NCBI GenBank assembly: GCA_028023455.1
Contig: JAQFVV010006856.1
Location: forward strand, 74,501 to 138,500
Length of the DNA stretch: 64,000 nt
Direction: 5' to 3'
DNA from: Epiperipatus broadwayi
Lineage: Eukaryota; Onychophora; Udeonychophora; Euonychophora; Peripatidae
Of this stretch, positions 24,621 through 36,251 are shown piece by piece. Each line of letters opens with the position of its first letter. Within the stretch, counting starts at the first letter, position 1. The position numbers and the translations under genes were made by a program. The notes beneath the pieces were generated by a model. The model had not been told where the DNA came from. It saw only the letters and a program-made list of their open reading frames with translations, and did not search any database.

Positions 24621-25965
24621 TTTTGACTTCTGCGCTTACGGTGTTATTATATTTTCTATTTAATTTTGTCGTTCGGTTTAGCTCAGTATAAAGTGATAGA
24701 ATGGAGAACTAAAAGGTTCGAAAATAAAGCTCAAAATGTGTTTTTCTGATTTTAAATGTTTCGAGAAACAATGCGATTATGCTATTGTATTCAGCACATT
24801 TATTGAAAAAGAAATAATAAGATAGGAAAAAAACCCCTGGAACTATTCAAAATACAATATAAAGTCTTTTTTTTTTAAAAAAATGTTTTTAATTTTTTTG
24901 GGTGGGTGGGGTGGGTGGAGGAGATGTGATAATCAGTTTTGTTAATAAAAGTTTAATATAAATATTCCTTACTACCTTTATATTATGTATATATATTATA
25001 CACACATTTGATACAGAATAATAATACTTCAAACATCAAAGCTTTTAAAGTTTACATTCTTACTGAGTTCCATTATCAGAAGGTAATTCATTCTATTAAA
25101 ATCAAATTATTAAAAATTTAATTAAAGTAGTAGAAAATAATTCTGACAAATTGATTGAAAATATTACATCATGGGAACACAGAAATAAAAATGGTAAAAT
25201 AATAATAAATATGAAATATAACATAAAAATATATTGTCAGGAATGTTTCAACATTAAGTCTTTATTCAATTAGAGTTCTTTAAATTTGCTAATGCTAAGA
25301 ATAGGAAAAGAATAAGTTGTGAAAGATTCATAATAGTAATAATCAATAAAGCAAGTCATATATAGCGTAACATTCATAATAGTATACAAAAATTTATTTA
25401 CGAAGATAAAGTAACGTGACAAATTAATATGTAAATCTATACCTATATAAAGTTATAATGATTAGGTAAGTTAATAACGTGTGTGTATCATAAATAAACT
25501 CATTATATAACATTTTAAATATGTAACATAGAGACGGTTTGTGAATGCAAATCTTATATTATTTTTAAAGAGTAAATGAAGATTAATTCATAAGTATATA
25601 AAATAAATGGATGGCTTTTGAAAGTTAATAGATAAAGATATTAAAATGTGGCAAGAATTAATTTTAATCAAATTGTATAAAGGTTAAATAAAAGCAGTAA
25701 AGAAATTTTAAAAGACATTACCTTTTTCTAGCATTTATTGACAGCAAAGTAATACAATAAAAGAACTAATAAATTAAAATTGACTTTAGATCAACATGGG
25801 TGTGACGAGAATCTCGGCCTCAGGGTGACCTTTGAGCGTTCCATCATCAGATATTCATTTGAATGGACAGTTGAAAAGTTGAAGTGTGGAGTGGATTGAA
25901 GCTTGTCCATTAAAGTATGAAGATTGGCTATCTTAATATATATATATGAGTACTTATTGCATATA
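24621..25965. other. AT-rich DNA, nothing recognised
   Basis: A G-rich spot (gggtgggtggggtgggtgg near 24900) could form a quadruplex. No genes seen. Confidence 0.5.
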
Positions 25966-26114
25966 TGTGTAGAGATGATAATCTGGACTAACTGATGATT
26001 GCTGGTTTAGCATTATGGTGATTATTTATCTTTTCAACATATATGTGTTCAAGTGTATCAATGTGTTATGAGGCAGAATGGAGAATGGTGGGTAGTGTGA
26101 AAGTCTGTGCTCAT
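25966..26114 (+). mobile_element. Family A hammerhead SINE, left half split by RTE
   Basis: Contains ctgatgattgctggtttagc of the family A ribozyme (25992-26011), but a deletion removes GAAA, stem III and the cleavage site (tagcat joins tatggtgat at about 26014), so the ribozyme is dead. The body continues to the B-box region (gtctgtgctcat), where the RTE element is inserted. The remaining half resumes at 29408 and runs to about 29476. Confidence 0.8.
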
Positions 26115-26125
26115 CATCATCATCA

Positions 26126-28429
26126 TCAACCATTATCAATCCACTGCAGGATGAAGGTCTCTCCAAGTTTAATCCATCTTCTCCGATCTTTACCTTCTCT
26201 TCTCCACAACACCCCTGCACATTTTCTTATTTCATCCATCCATCTCACATGTGGTCTCTTTCTGGGTCTTTTACAATCTCTTGGAATCCAGTTTAAAAAT
26301 TCAATTGTCCATCTATTATTATCTCTTCTAGCAATATTTCCAGCCCAACTCCATTTCAATCTTTTAATTTTTTCAATAAGGTCTGTAACACCTGTTTATT
26401 GTCTTACCCATACATTGCGTTTTCGATCTCTTCTTGTTTCTTCCAACATACATCTCTCCATACTCCTTTGAGTGGTCTGAAGTCTCTGTATTGCTCTTCT
26501 ATTAAGTGTCCAAGTTTCAGATCCATAAGTAAGAACTGGTAAAACACATTTGTTAAAAACCATCCTTTTCAAACATATAGGCATATTTTCTTTTAGTATC
26601 AAGTTATTTCTACCAAAAGCACTCCAACCAAGTTTAATTCTATGATTAATTTCCTCCATTATGTTTCCATCTGTATTAATAATATGACCAAGGTATTTGT
26701 AACTGTTAACTTCTTCTAATTCTGCATAATCAATCTTTATTTTCATATTTTGAGCAAATCGATTAAACATTACTTTAGTCTTTTTAACATTTATCTTTAG
26801 TCCTACTTTTCTACTTTCATCTGCTAACTCCTGCAACATTTCCTGCAGCTCTGAAGCATTATTTGTAAAAACAACTACATCATCTGCGAAATCTAAATGA
26901 CTTAAATACTCTCCATTTACTTTCACTCCTTTAGTTTCCCATTTTAATCCACAAAATATTTTTTGCAGCACTGCTGTAAAGAGTTTTGGAGATATGGAGT
27001 CACCTTGTCTTACACCTTTCTCAATGTTGATTTTTCCAGTATCATTATGTAATCTAATTGTTGCTGTTGCATTTTTATAAATATTCTTTAAAAAATGACA
27101 ATATCCTGGATCTATACCTTGATGATCCAATGCTTTAATCACTGAAGAAATGTGTATAGAATCGAATGCCTTTTCATAATCTACAAATCCAAAACATAAT
27201 GACAACTCATATTCGTTTGTCCTTTCTATGATTTCTCTCAATACCTGGATATGATCTATTGTACTAAAACCACTTTTAAATCCAGCTTGTTCTCTTGGTT
27301 GGTGGAAATCCAAAGTTCTCTGTAGACGAGTTGTAATTATCTTGGTAAAAATTTTATATAAAACTGATAAAAGGCTGATAGGTCTGTAATTTCTAATATC
27401 TTCTTTATCACCTTTTTAAAATATTAATATTATTACTGCATTCTTCCAATCATCCGGTACATCTTTATCATTTAGACATTTGGTATATAACTTTGCTAAA
27501 ATTGTTTCTATTTCTTCACCTGCTTCTTTTAATATATCAATTATAATTCCATCATTTCCTGGAGCCTTTCCTTTTTTCATACACTTAATTGCATGTCTCA
27601 CTTCTTGATTTAAAATTCTGGGCAATTCGGAAGATGTAATAGATATAGGAGGTACTTGTTCTTTATTACTATATAATTCTTGATAAAAATCTTCTACCAA
27701 TTTCATGATGTCATCTCTCTTTTTAGTAATAATTCCATCTTTTTTTCCTATTGCAGATATAAATTTCCTACCAATACCAAAATGTTGTTTAACATTTTTG
27801 AGACTTTTATTTTCTTCTATAGCTTTTCTTGCTATTTCACAGTTATACTTTATTATATCATTTTCAACTCTTTTCCGTACCATTTTACAAAATTCGAGAT
27901 ATTCAATTCTTTTTAACACATCATTTTTGTATATCTTCATATTCCTTCTTTTCTTCATAAATTCTCTAGTCTCAGTAGAAATTTTATTAGTCAATTGCTG
28001 CTTTTTTCTACCAGCTATGTTTGTTGCAGTTTTTAAAAGTGTATCAGTTATTTTCATATTAATTTCATTCAAATCTGAATCATGTTCAAAATCTCCTAAC
28101 ACTTGAAACCTATTTGTAAGTTCTAATTTAAATTCATTAGAATGTTTCTGAAGATTAGTAATATCAACTGTAAATATTGATTTTCTTAATAATTTTTGTC
28201 TCTCTAGTTTTACATTAACACGTAACTTACACCTTAGTAATCGATGATCACTTCCTGTGTTAAATTTATTAAGAACATTACAATCTTGAAATATGTATAT
28301 TCTGTTAGTCAAAATATAATCCAATTCTGCTGTACCTTCATTTGGATGCTTCCATGTCCATTTCCTTTTAACATTTTTCTCAAAAAATGAATTCATAATA
28401 TAAAATTTTTCTTTTTCTGCAAACTCCAC
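26126..28429 (-). pseudogene. RTE reverse transcriptase and C-terminal domain
   Basis: A single reading frame from 28429 down to 26126, interrupted by two in-frame stops (27416-27418 and 26396-26398). It encodes the end of the endonuclease (SDHR), a linker, then reverse transcriptase motifs in order: YRPISLLS just after the first stop, QAGF, FVDYEKAFDS (motif A), GVRQGDSISPKLF (motif B) and FADDVV (motif C, catalytic Asp pair). These are followed by TYGSETWTLN and the RTE C-terminal signature WAGNIARR ... GKRPRKRP. The second stop replaces a codon that is Gln in the 22 kb copy, consistent with CAA to TAA. All catalytic residues are otherwise intact. Confidence 0.92.
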
Positions 28430-29081
28430 AAGTCTATGTCCTCTCTCATTTCTATTACCATAACCAAAATTACCTACAGCGATTTAATCTTTCATTTGTC
28501 TACCAATTCTAGCATTAAAGTCTCCATAACAATTTTAAAATGTTGTTTACTCTGATCAAAAGCCTTTTGTACATCCATATAAAAATCTTTTACTACTTCA
28601 TCACTATGAGAACTTGTTGGGGCATAAACCTGAATTATCTGCATTTGGTATCTGCTATAAGTTGTATAACTAATCTTGCCACTCTATCCGATACACCATC
28701 AATCTCCACAATATTGTTCTTCCACTTTTTATTTATAATGAATCCTACTCCACTTGTATTTCTAATATGTGTGCCTTTATAATAGAGTATATGTCCACTT
28801 TTTAAATCAATTGTTTCTTCTCCTTTTCTTCTAACTTCACAAAGTCCAATAATGTCCCATTTAATATAAGACAGTTCTTCTTCTAATTCTTGCAATCTTC
28901 CTTCACTTGAAAGTGATCTGCAGTTGTAAGTACCTAAATAAAAAGTCGTCATCAAATGGCAGCCTGGGTCCGCAATCAAGAGATTCTTAGCACCCTCCGC
29001 CTTCGGCCACCAACTGCTGCCTTGGTTGGTGACTTTACAGCCTCCTGGGAATAAGGGCCATACTTTATTTTTGTCTGTCAT
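28430..29081 (-). pseudogene. RTE AP-endonuclease domain (frameshifted)
   Basis: The N-terminal part of the RTE protein. Read from a Met codon at 29079-29081 there is a leader of about 45 residues, then TYNCRSLSSEGRL and LCEVRRKG. The Glu in this second motif is the expected metal-binding residue of the APE-type endonuclease. The frame closes at 28635. The domain continues in other frames: VYAPTSSH (about 28590-28620) and GDFNARIG (about 28515-28535), and then rejoins at 28429, where SDHR, the catalytic His motif, appears near 28240. This enzyme nicks the target DNA that primes reverse transcription. Two frameshifts break it. Confidence 0.85.
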
Positions 29082-29407
29082 AATTGTATATATGTATTGG
29101 AAAAATATTTATCATTTACACAAACATTCATTCTGCCTTATCAGGCACTGAGAAGAAAGACCATGGTGTTTCTTGATCTTAAACTCAGAGGTAAAGAGCC
29201 AATAAACTCACCACACTGGCTAATGCATGTTGGTGAGCAGCCCATCCATGTTTGTATACTATATGAATAATCACATAGTAATAACAGCTGCAACGACAAG
29301 AACATATGGAGTGGACATTAGGAATTTGCCCTGCTCGGTTTCTTTAAGGCCTCTAAGAGGAATCAAAGGGTCTCCTTTCAGTTAATAGCAAACTCCTTTC
29401 TGCAGCC

Positions 29408-29476
29408 TCTGTGCTCATATACCCTATATATTACATATATTGGTACAGGTATATAATAAGCCTGTATTTCAAATTA
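29408..29476 (+). mobile_element. Family A hammerhead SINE, right half
   Basis: Continuation of the 25966-26114 unit after the RTE insertion: tctgtgctcatataccc, then the family tail ending aagcctgtatttcaaat, as in the 17.4 and 23.3 kb copies. Confidence 0.75.
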
Positions 29477-30784
29477 AAATAGCTATTGTGCAAAAAAAAC
29501 AAACAACTGTTAACAGTAGGACATAAAATAAATTTAATTAAAATACGAAATATAAGAATCATCATGTTTTTTTTGGTGATAAAAATATCTCAGCAAAGAG
29601 GAATTTGACTTTTAAGCTCAGAGAAACTATCATTTTTTAAAACAAAAAGGAAAGATCAGATTTGGCCAGATTCATATTATTATTAAAATTCTTATTGTTA
29701 AATAGTAAAAAAGTAAGCATTGAGCAAGAATCTAGTGACAGCAGTTTATATTTTCTACATTCTACAATAAAACAAAATAGTTATAGAAATATTTTTAAGT
29801 GCTCAACATAGTTGCTATTAAGAAAATTTAAACACTAAGATAATTCAGAACATTTGCTGAGAAAAAAACTATAGAAATCTGTTTTGTGGAAGTTAACATG
29901 ATCATGAGCAACCAGCTAAAAACGTTTGGAGATCATCTGCAATTTGGAATTAAATATTAATTATTGATAAACTATTAAAATATAGTCACAAACCCACTTT
30001 TAAATCAGCATAACAAAAATCCAATATCCTGAAGACATTCATTGGTTGCAAATGCAGATTTACCCCCAGTTTCCTCGAAATCATCATCAACTTGTATTCA
30101 TTATTTTATTTACAATCAATTATTCATTATTACAATCTTTTTAAAAAATTGCAAAACATTAAAAAAAATCATTTTTTCAAAATGGTGGCCATTTTGTAAC
30201 ATTGATGGTGTCATAGATTAGTGTCTTCATTAAAGGTGGGTCATTCAAAAATAAAATGGTAATATTCAAACTAAAAATCTATAGTACAGAGTTTATTTAT
30301 TTTATAATATTATGTTTTAATTATAGAATTAAAATATGATTAAGTATTTTATTCATCCATTGTTTTTGCAAGACAATAAATGCTTCGATTTATGACATAT
30401 TCAAAATAAAGAAGTATTTTTTCAATAATTATTATAAAAAATTGCCAGTTTCATTCAATGCAGTAAATAATCAAAAACATATTTTGATCTTGTATAACTA
30501 CAAAGTATATTAACTTACAATGGTTACAACCACTATGTAATATAACTATACATTTTCATATGCATTAATTTCATATAATTTTTGAAAATAAACAGATATC
30601 CATCTCAGTTTCTTCCTAGATATGTCTGACATTGAAAAAAATTAAATTAGTTAAATTTAACTCATACAATATTAATTTGAATCTATATTTTTTAGGTTTA
30701 GTAGTATTTCAAACTGCTTTAGTCTAAACTTAAGTAAAAAGCAAATTTATTTTATTATAATAATTGATCATAAATAAGAGATAA
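29477..30784. other. AT-rich DNA, nothing recognised
   Basis: No supported features. Confidence 0.5.
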
Positions 30785-31076
30785 ATTTTTTTTATATTAA
30801 TTGCTTTTATTTACTTTGCACTAAAAAGCAACAAAATATTTATTTCTTCAACCACAATTAGGGTTTTAAGATTTAACTTGAAATAAAAAAATGGCAGGGG
30901 AAGTCAGAAATTAATTACATCAATCTTTTTTTAATGAAAAATAGGGATTGACATAATTAATTTCTGACACCTTCATACTTTTATTTCAAGTTAAATCTAA
31001 AACCTGCAATTGTAATTAAAGAAACAATTATTTTTTTTGCTTTCTAGTACACATTAAATAAAAGCATTTAATAAAA
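30785..31076. repeat. Foldback (inverted-repeat) element
   Basis: Arms of about 130 bases, 30798-30925 and 30945-31070, are near reverse complements; gcttttatttac at the left end matches the reverse of attaaataaaagc at the right. The spacer is short. No coding. Probably a MITE or a foldback copy of a repeat. Transcripts would be long hairpins. Confidence 0.7.
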
Positions 31077-31906
31077 AAAAATCTTTATTATTTTTTACTT
31101 TTTAATCTTCAGATATTTTGCAATTACCTTTTTGATGAAAAATCAAACTCTGTTTTAATGGAATTTCTCAAAATGATTTATAAAATGTTCTAAAATATTT
31201 TTTTTTTAAAAAAATCATTTATGATTATTAGAAAAGTTGTTCATATCCACAATTGAAAATTCCAAAAAATTAGAGTGCCAAAATTGTGACTATTGTTTTG
31301 ACTTGATATTTCTGCTTTTTGTTCAATAAGTACTGATTAATTTCTCAATCTAAGTATTTCTGCCAATGCTTCTGCATTACAAGGCTCTTTCTCCATCAAT
31401 TTTGAACATTGCAGTTATTCTATTCTAAGACCATCCAGTGATTTTATGATGAAGTGTTTCCAATGCTCTATTTGAGCCACATATTGGTGAGCATATACTA
31501 GTCAATCCGGATAATGCTTATTTGTTTTCAATACTTCCATTTCTGTTATATATTGGCAAACAGATGTTAGTGGATCCTTGCATTTATGGGATTTTTCTTC
31601 AAACATTTATGTTTCCTTTCAAGTCTACTATGTTTTTTCTTTCTCATATCCACAGGCTTTCTTTTCCTAGTATTTCTGCATTCATTTTTGCAGTAGTTTC
31701 TTATTTGTGTGGCACTTTCTTCTTGCATTGCATTTATTTTATGTGTATACATGTCAAAATTGAAAAAAATCTATCATATAGAAGACCTCAAACTTATAAA
31801 TTATTCTTTCATTTTAAAAAGTGTATTTCTTATTTACTGAATAACTACAAATCATAAAAATTTGAGGCTACAAGTAGAAGTAGATGTTTAAAAATGTTTT
31901 AAACAT
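31077..31906. other. AT-rich DNA with a possible decayed coding stretch
   Basis: The stretch 31370-31760 is slightly richer in GC and has a lysine/arginine-rich open frame on the minus strand (31567-31752) opposite a hydrophobic one on the plus strand (31522-31857). Neither resembles a family I recognise. Probably an old transposable-element remnant. Confidence 0.3.
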
Positions 31907-31914
31907 AATAATAA

Positions 31915-31953
<39 letters not shown>

Positions 31954-31975
31954 CAGCAGCAGTAGTAGTAGTAGT
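31907..31975 (+). repeat. (TAG)n/(CAG)n microsatellite
   Basis: Starts as AAT repeats, then about 18 TAG/AGT units interrupted by three CAG units. Confidence 0.95.
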
Positions 31976-32133
31976 CAATGTTTCAAAAGATTTATTTATT
32001 AAAATTAGGAAATTATTTAATATGATTAATAAAAAATATAATGTTATTATTTGGGTAAACATAAACTGACCAGATGATGCCAAAATTCGAAATTTTTGTT
32101 TCAAATCTTTCTCACCAGAGTGTTTCTTGTCAA

Positions 32134-32222
32134 ATTACTGTCTATTGTAGTTTTCACTTATACAAAAGATAAAATTCGCAAAGCAATCACTATTATAAGC
32201 GAAAACTACAATGGACAGTAAT
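32134..32222. repeat. Small foldback / MITE-like element
   Basis: Terminal inverted repeats of about 25 bases: attactgtctattgtagttttc at the left and gaaaactacaatggacagtaat at the right. The sequence that follows (to about 32370) repeats fragments of the right arm (ggacagtaattatgaa, aattatgaactta) several times. Confidence 0.65.
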
Positions 32223-32590
32223 TATGAAAAAACTTATTAATTATGAACTTAATTATGAATGGACATTAAACTACAAAAAACTTAGTAATTATGAAAAAAC
32301 TTATTAATTATGAACTTATTAATTATGAATGAACTTATTAAACTACAATGGACAGTAATTATGAATGAACTTATTATGAAATATGTGTAAAATGTTGACT
32401 ATGTAATATCTGGGCAGTTTATTTTGTTATTTTAAAAAATTATTTTTTATCAGATATTTTTATAATATAATTATTTGTTATTAATTATTTTTTATAATAT
32501 AATTTTATGCTGTCGTGTATTTGATATTTCACAACAAATTTTTAAATAATTCAACAATAAACACTCTCGTGAAAAAAATTTGAACCATTA
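32223..32590. other. Short-period repeats and AT-rich DNA
   Basis: Irregular repeats of aattatgaacttatta between 32223 and 32370; nothing recognised afterwards. Confidence 0.5.
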
Positions 32591-33010
32591 TTTGTCCTGT
32601 TTATAAAAAGAAAAAATGTTAAAAAGATGTTAATTAGTAATGATAATGATAGTAATAATTTAGAAGTTATAAATTCAGTTTATATTATAAAATGTTTAGA
32701 GTGTTTTAAAGATAATAAAGAAATGTCATATGTTGAAACTAGAAAGAATAAAGCAACAAGATTGAAGCAGCTTTTAAATGATAAAAATTCTGCAGTTTAT
32801 GGCATATAAGTAAATTTTAGCATAAAGATTTTAAAATAGAATTTTTAGAATGTATTAGATTATATTATGGAAGAATTATAAAGAAAGGAATTTATATTAA
32901 TGAAATGAAACCAGTAATGAATAAGATGTTAATTGACAAAAAAGAGGATAATAGGTTGATTTAATTAATTAATTATAGGGATTATTTTAAGAAAGGTATT
33001 TAAGAAATGA
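32591..33010 (+). pseudogene. Penelope-like GIY-YIG domain, second lineage, decayed
   Basis: From 32627 the translation reads SVYIIKCLEC followed by MSYVETRKNKATRLKQLLND, which matches the layout of a GIY-YIG endonuclease (VYxIKC ... YIGET ... LKTRLxQH), then SAVYG. After stops at 32807-32809 it continues as FKIEFLECIRLYYGRIIKKGIYINEMKPVMNKM, the usual helical end of the domain with its conserved Glu and Asn-Lys region. This endonuclease nicks target DNA for Penelope-type retrotransposons. The sequence is unlike the GIY-YIG at 35.1 kb, so a different lineage is involved. No reverse transcriptase is seen upstream. Confidence 0.55.
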
Positions 33011-33879
33011 ATGTAACGAAAAGTTAAGATTGTTTGTTAAAAAAGTTTTAAGGTAAGAGGTATTTGTATTTTTTACATGTACTATAGAATATTTGTATTT
33101 ATTGTTTTTTTATATATTTTTAGTTGCTCTTTGATAAAGATTATAAAATAATATAGTCGAAAAGTTGAAATATATTATTGTATGTTATAATAGTTCATAT
33201 TACAATAAATCAAGATTGAGAAAGAAGTATGTGTATGGTTTATTGTGTATATATTCAATAAATATATAAAAATTCAGTTTGGTATTGCTAAGAATGATAA
33301 TGTTAAGATTAAAAAAACATCGTTAAATCGTATAGAAACAATGATTTTATTTAAAACATTTGTTTCAGTTCGTATTTATTATTCTACAAATAATAAACAA
33401 TGTTAAGTAATTTGATTTATAGTGAAAAAGTTAAAAAAATTGGATAAATAATACAATGATTAATTATCTTAATATGTCATCTAGGAATACATAAATGAAA
33501 ATTCCATAGTCATAAATAAGATATAAATTTTTGCACCAGAAGCCATTATATTGTTTCTGCACATTCATTATGCAAATATGATCAGTTATTATAAATGTTA
33601 TGATTCTATATTTTCTAAATTTTTTAATGAATACAGAATGAGTTAACAAATTATGACAGAAAAATTTTAATTATATTAATAATGAAATAAAAATGTGCTT
33701 TTTTGAAATACTATCAGATGAAATTACTGACTGCAGAAATATTTTACAGTTGTCAACTGTATTTAACTAATATTTAAATAAAAAGTGCAGGAATGGTTTA
33801 CAGAGGTTGTAGATATTAGTCATGATAAGACATCATTTGTTATGATGAAATATTTATTATAAATTTTTAAAAAAATATT
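33011..33879. other. AT-rich DNA, nothing recognised
   Basis: No supported genes. Confidence 0.5.
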
Positions 33880-34555
33880 TTTATATTGGATTATTTTCAT
33901 CATTTAATATGAATGTCTATAAAAATGTAACTTTATTTAAATATTCCAAATACATTCAACTGTTAGTGATAGCACATCAAACAAGTTAGTATATGCATGT
34001 TTCAAGAGGCATTATTCTCCCTTCTTGTTCAAGTGATTCTGGCCTGACCAGTGAAGTACTAGCATGTGATTCGTGAGTATTGAATTTTAAGGCAATGCTC
34101 TAACCAATTGAGTCATCCTGCCAAAGGCAATGGTCTGTAGAAATTATCTATGAGATTCCTCCTGATTTATCCACTTTTTCCAAAGAGCAATATTGATTAG
34201 TGGATTCCGTATATTATGTATAGTCACACTAGATTAGCTTATGGGATTTTTGGCAATATCATGTGAACAGCTTCTTTAAATTTTCTTCTTGGTACCTTTT
34301 CTTCTCTATCCAATATTTTTGTATTTTCCCAATTGAACATATGTTCATTTGGCACATACATGGTCTGCTACTTTAGACACATCTGTTTTCTCTTTTCTGA
34401 TCATCAATTTGTGTTCTTGCAATTGCTTTTCAATGGGACAACTGATCTCACCAATATATGTTCTTCCACATTCACAGGGTATTTCATAGATACAGTTTTT
34501 TTTTCAGCATTTCAAGTTTAGGCTTTGTAGATATTACAATTCTTCATAGTATGGT
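33880..34555 (-). mobile_element. Penelope-like element, inverted 3' piece
   Basis: Minus strand: the GIY-YIG start (ctatgaaataccctgtgaat, complement of about 34465-34486), YIG region, C-terminal helix, tRNA-Leu-like region (34060-34122, with B-box deleted), and the tail ending near 33880. Compared with the plus copy that follows it has several frame-breaking changes. It meets the plus copy head-to-head near 34555. Confidence 0.8.
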
Positions 34556-35800
34556 GTGACTCTATATAGAATAAACTCATAGAAAAAATTTTTGTCCATC
34601 AGGTGTTATTAAAAAAACATTAAATAGACAATAAAAGAATGATGAAGAGAATAGACAATTATTGGTACCATAGTAAACCTATACATTCCAAAAATAGCAG
34701 TCTACTGAAAATCTGCACATACACAAAAATACCTAGCCTATACATGCAATCACAGAAAAAACACAAAACATAGAGTTATACTATCACTATGGAACAAAGC
34801 AAAATAAGTTTGCTCAGAAACCAGCAATTTGAAAAAAAGGAAAGATCTATATAGAATAAACTCTTATGAAAAATGGTTATCCATCAGCTGTTATTAAGAA
34901 AACATTAAATAGACAACAAAAAGAACCATCAAGAGAAAAAACAATTATTGGTACTGTAGAGTACCCATATATTCCAAAAATAGCAGACAAATTAAGGAAA
35001 ATCTGCAATCAATATAACACCAGAACAGCTTTCCAGAGCCATACCACATTATGAGGAATTTTAACTTCTACAAAGTCTAAACATGAAATGCTGAAAAGAA
35101 AAAACTGCATCTATGAAATACCATGTGAATGTGGAAGAACATATATTGGTGAGTCCAGTCATCCCACTGAGAAGTGCTTTCAAGAACCCAAACTGATGAT
35201 TAGAAGAAAGAAAACAGATGTGTCTAAGTTAGCAGAACATGTATGTTCCAGTGAACTAATGTTCAATTGGGAAAATACAATAATATTGGATAGAGAAGAA
35301 ATTGTACAAAAAAAAACATTTAAAGAATCTTCTCACATGTCAATGGCAAAAAATATCACAATCCAACCTAATGTGACTATACATAATGTATGGAAAACAC
35401 TAATCAACTTTGCTCTTAGAAAAAAGTGGAGAAATCAGGAAGAATCTTATAGAGAAGTATATGAAATTTCTACTAACTGATGCCTTTGGCAGGATGGGTC
35501 AGTTGGTTAGAGCATTATCTTAAAATTCAATGCTCATGAATCTAAAGGTCCAGATTCAAATGCCATGCTAGTACTGTCACTGGTCATGCCAGCAACACCC
35601 AAAAAAGAGGGGAGATTAATACTTCTCAAAATTTTGTGCATACATTAACCTGTTTGATGTGCTTTTCCTAACAGTTGAATGCATTTGGAATATTTAAATA
35701 AAGTTACATTTTTTTATAAACATTCAATATATATATTAGATGCTGGAAATAGTCCAATATAAAAATACAACTAGAACACCATCATCACAAAGCCTTAAAA
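34556..35800 (+). mobile_element. Penelope-like element, 3' half with tail
   Basis: Begins in the linker region. A segment of roughly 60 bases (ctatatagaataaactcat) appears at about 34562 and again at about 34847, so two starts of the same sequence are stacked. Coding sequence (34866-35480) is followed by the tRNA-Leu-like region (35488-35570), a purine-rich spot (aaaaaagaggggag) and the tail, which ends in accatcatcacaaa at about 35777-35791. Confidence 0.85.
34866..35483 (+). pseudogene. Penelope linker and GIY-YIG endonuclease, one in-frame stop
   Basis: A continuous frame of about 205 codons with one TGA at 35052-35054. The first part (NGYPSAVIKKTL, IPKIADKLRKI, RTAFQSHTTL) is the conserved region after the Penelope reverse transcriptase. 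After the stop, LKRKNCIYEIPCECGRTYIGES is the GIY-YIG motif with the characteristic Cys-rich PCxCG insertion; the helix-loop region KLAEHVCS and the terminal KESSHMSM also match. The domain provides the nicking activity for integration. The stop probably arose from CGA to TGA. The reverse transcriptase of this copy is missing. Confidence 0.88.
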
Positions 35801-36251
35801 AGATATAATTGTAAGATACTTGCATAAATCTACAACGGAATAATTGTAATATTTGAAAGTATGCCTTAAATTAAAGGTAAAGCAATAATGCTTAGAAATT
35901 TTTTTTGTTTAATGCTATGTTACTTAGACTTTATTTGTCTCAAGCTTTGAAAAAATTTACAAATGAAAATGTATAAAAGCGTTTTTAAAATAATTACTAT
36001 TTTTTTGCCCTGACTAGGTAAAGAAACGAAGTTTTCATCTATACGTGCTTCTGATATGTACATATAATAAAAGAATAATTGAAAGCTTTTTAAATATCAA
36101 GAACATTTAATAACAATGTTTGCAACGATTTTAGAAAACTCTAACAAATATAATACAAAAATATTTAACAAAGACAGATTACTATTTATAATATTTTATA
36201 ACGTAAACCAATAATATTAGTACTGATTTTAGACACATTTAAAAACAAAAT
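35801..36251. other. AT-rich DNA, nothing recognised
   Basis: No supported features. Confidence 0.5.

Larger units (their letters stand above)
26104..29418 (-). mobile_element. Nearly full-length RTE-clade LINE with 11-bp TSD
   Basis: The element occupies 26115-29407 (3,293 bp, minus strand) between target duplications tctgtgctcat at 26104-26114 and 29408-29418. Its 3' end (26115 side) is a short TGATGA repeat, characteristic of RTE elements. The 5' untranslated region lies at about 29082-29407. One long frame encodes an AP endonuclease followed by a reverse transcriptase, but two stops and at least two frameshifts disable it. The damage is light compared with the 36-40 kb copy, so insertion was relatively recent. 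Confidence 0.92.

Noticed and set aside
25850-25870. Reverse-strand ctgatgatgg near 25855
   Set aside because: No GAAA, stem II or stem I nearby; chance match.
26043-26471. Plus-strand 142-codon open frame with a His run
   Set aside because: Antisense of the RTE C-terminus; the His run is the CAT tail repeat.
27680-28106. Plus-strand open frames of 78 and 133 codons
   Set aside because: They are antisense shadows of the RTE protein.
29380-29407. HDV-like ribozyme at the RTE 5' end
   Set aside because: A possible six-pair helix between ggctgc at the 5' end and a distant gcagct was seen, but no nested double pseudoknot could be drawn.
31868-32104. Open frames with poly-Thr or poly-Val
   Set aside because: Translation of the TAG/CTA microsatellite.
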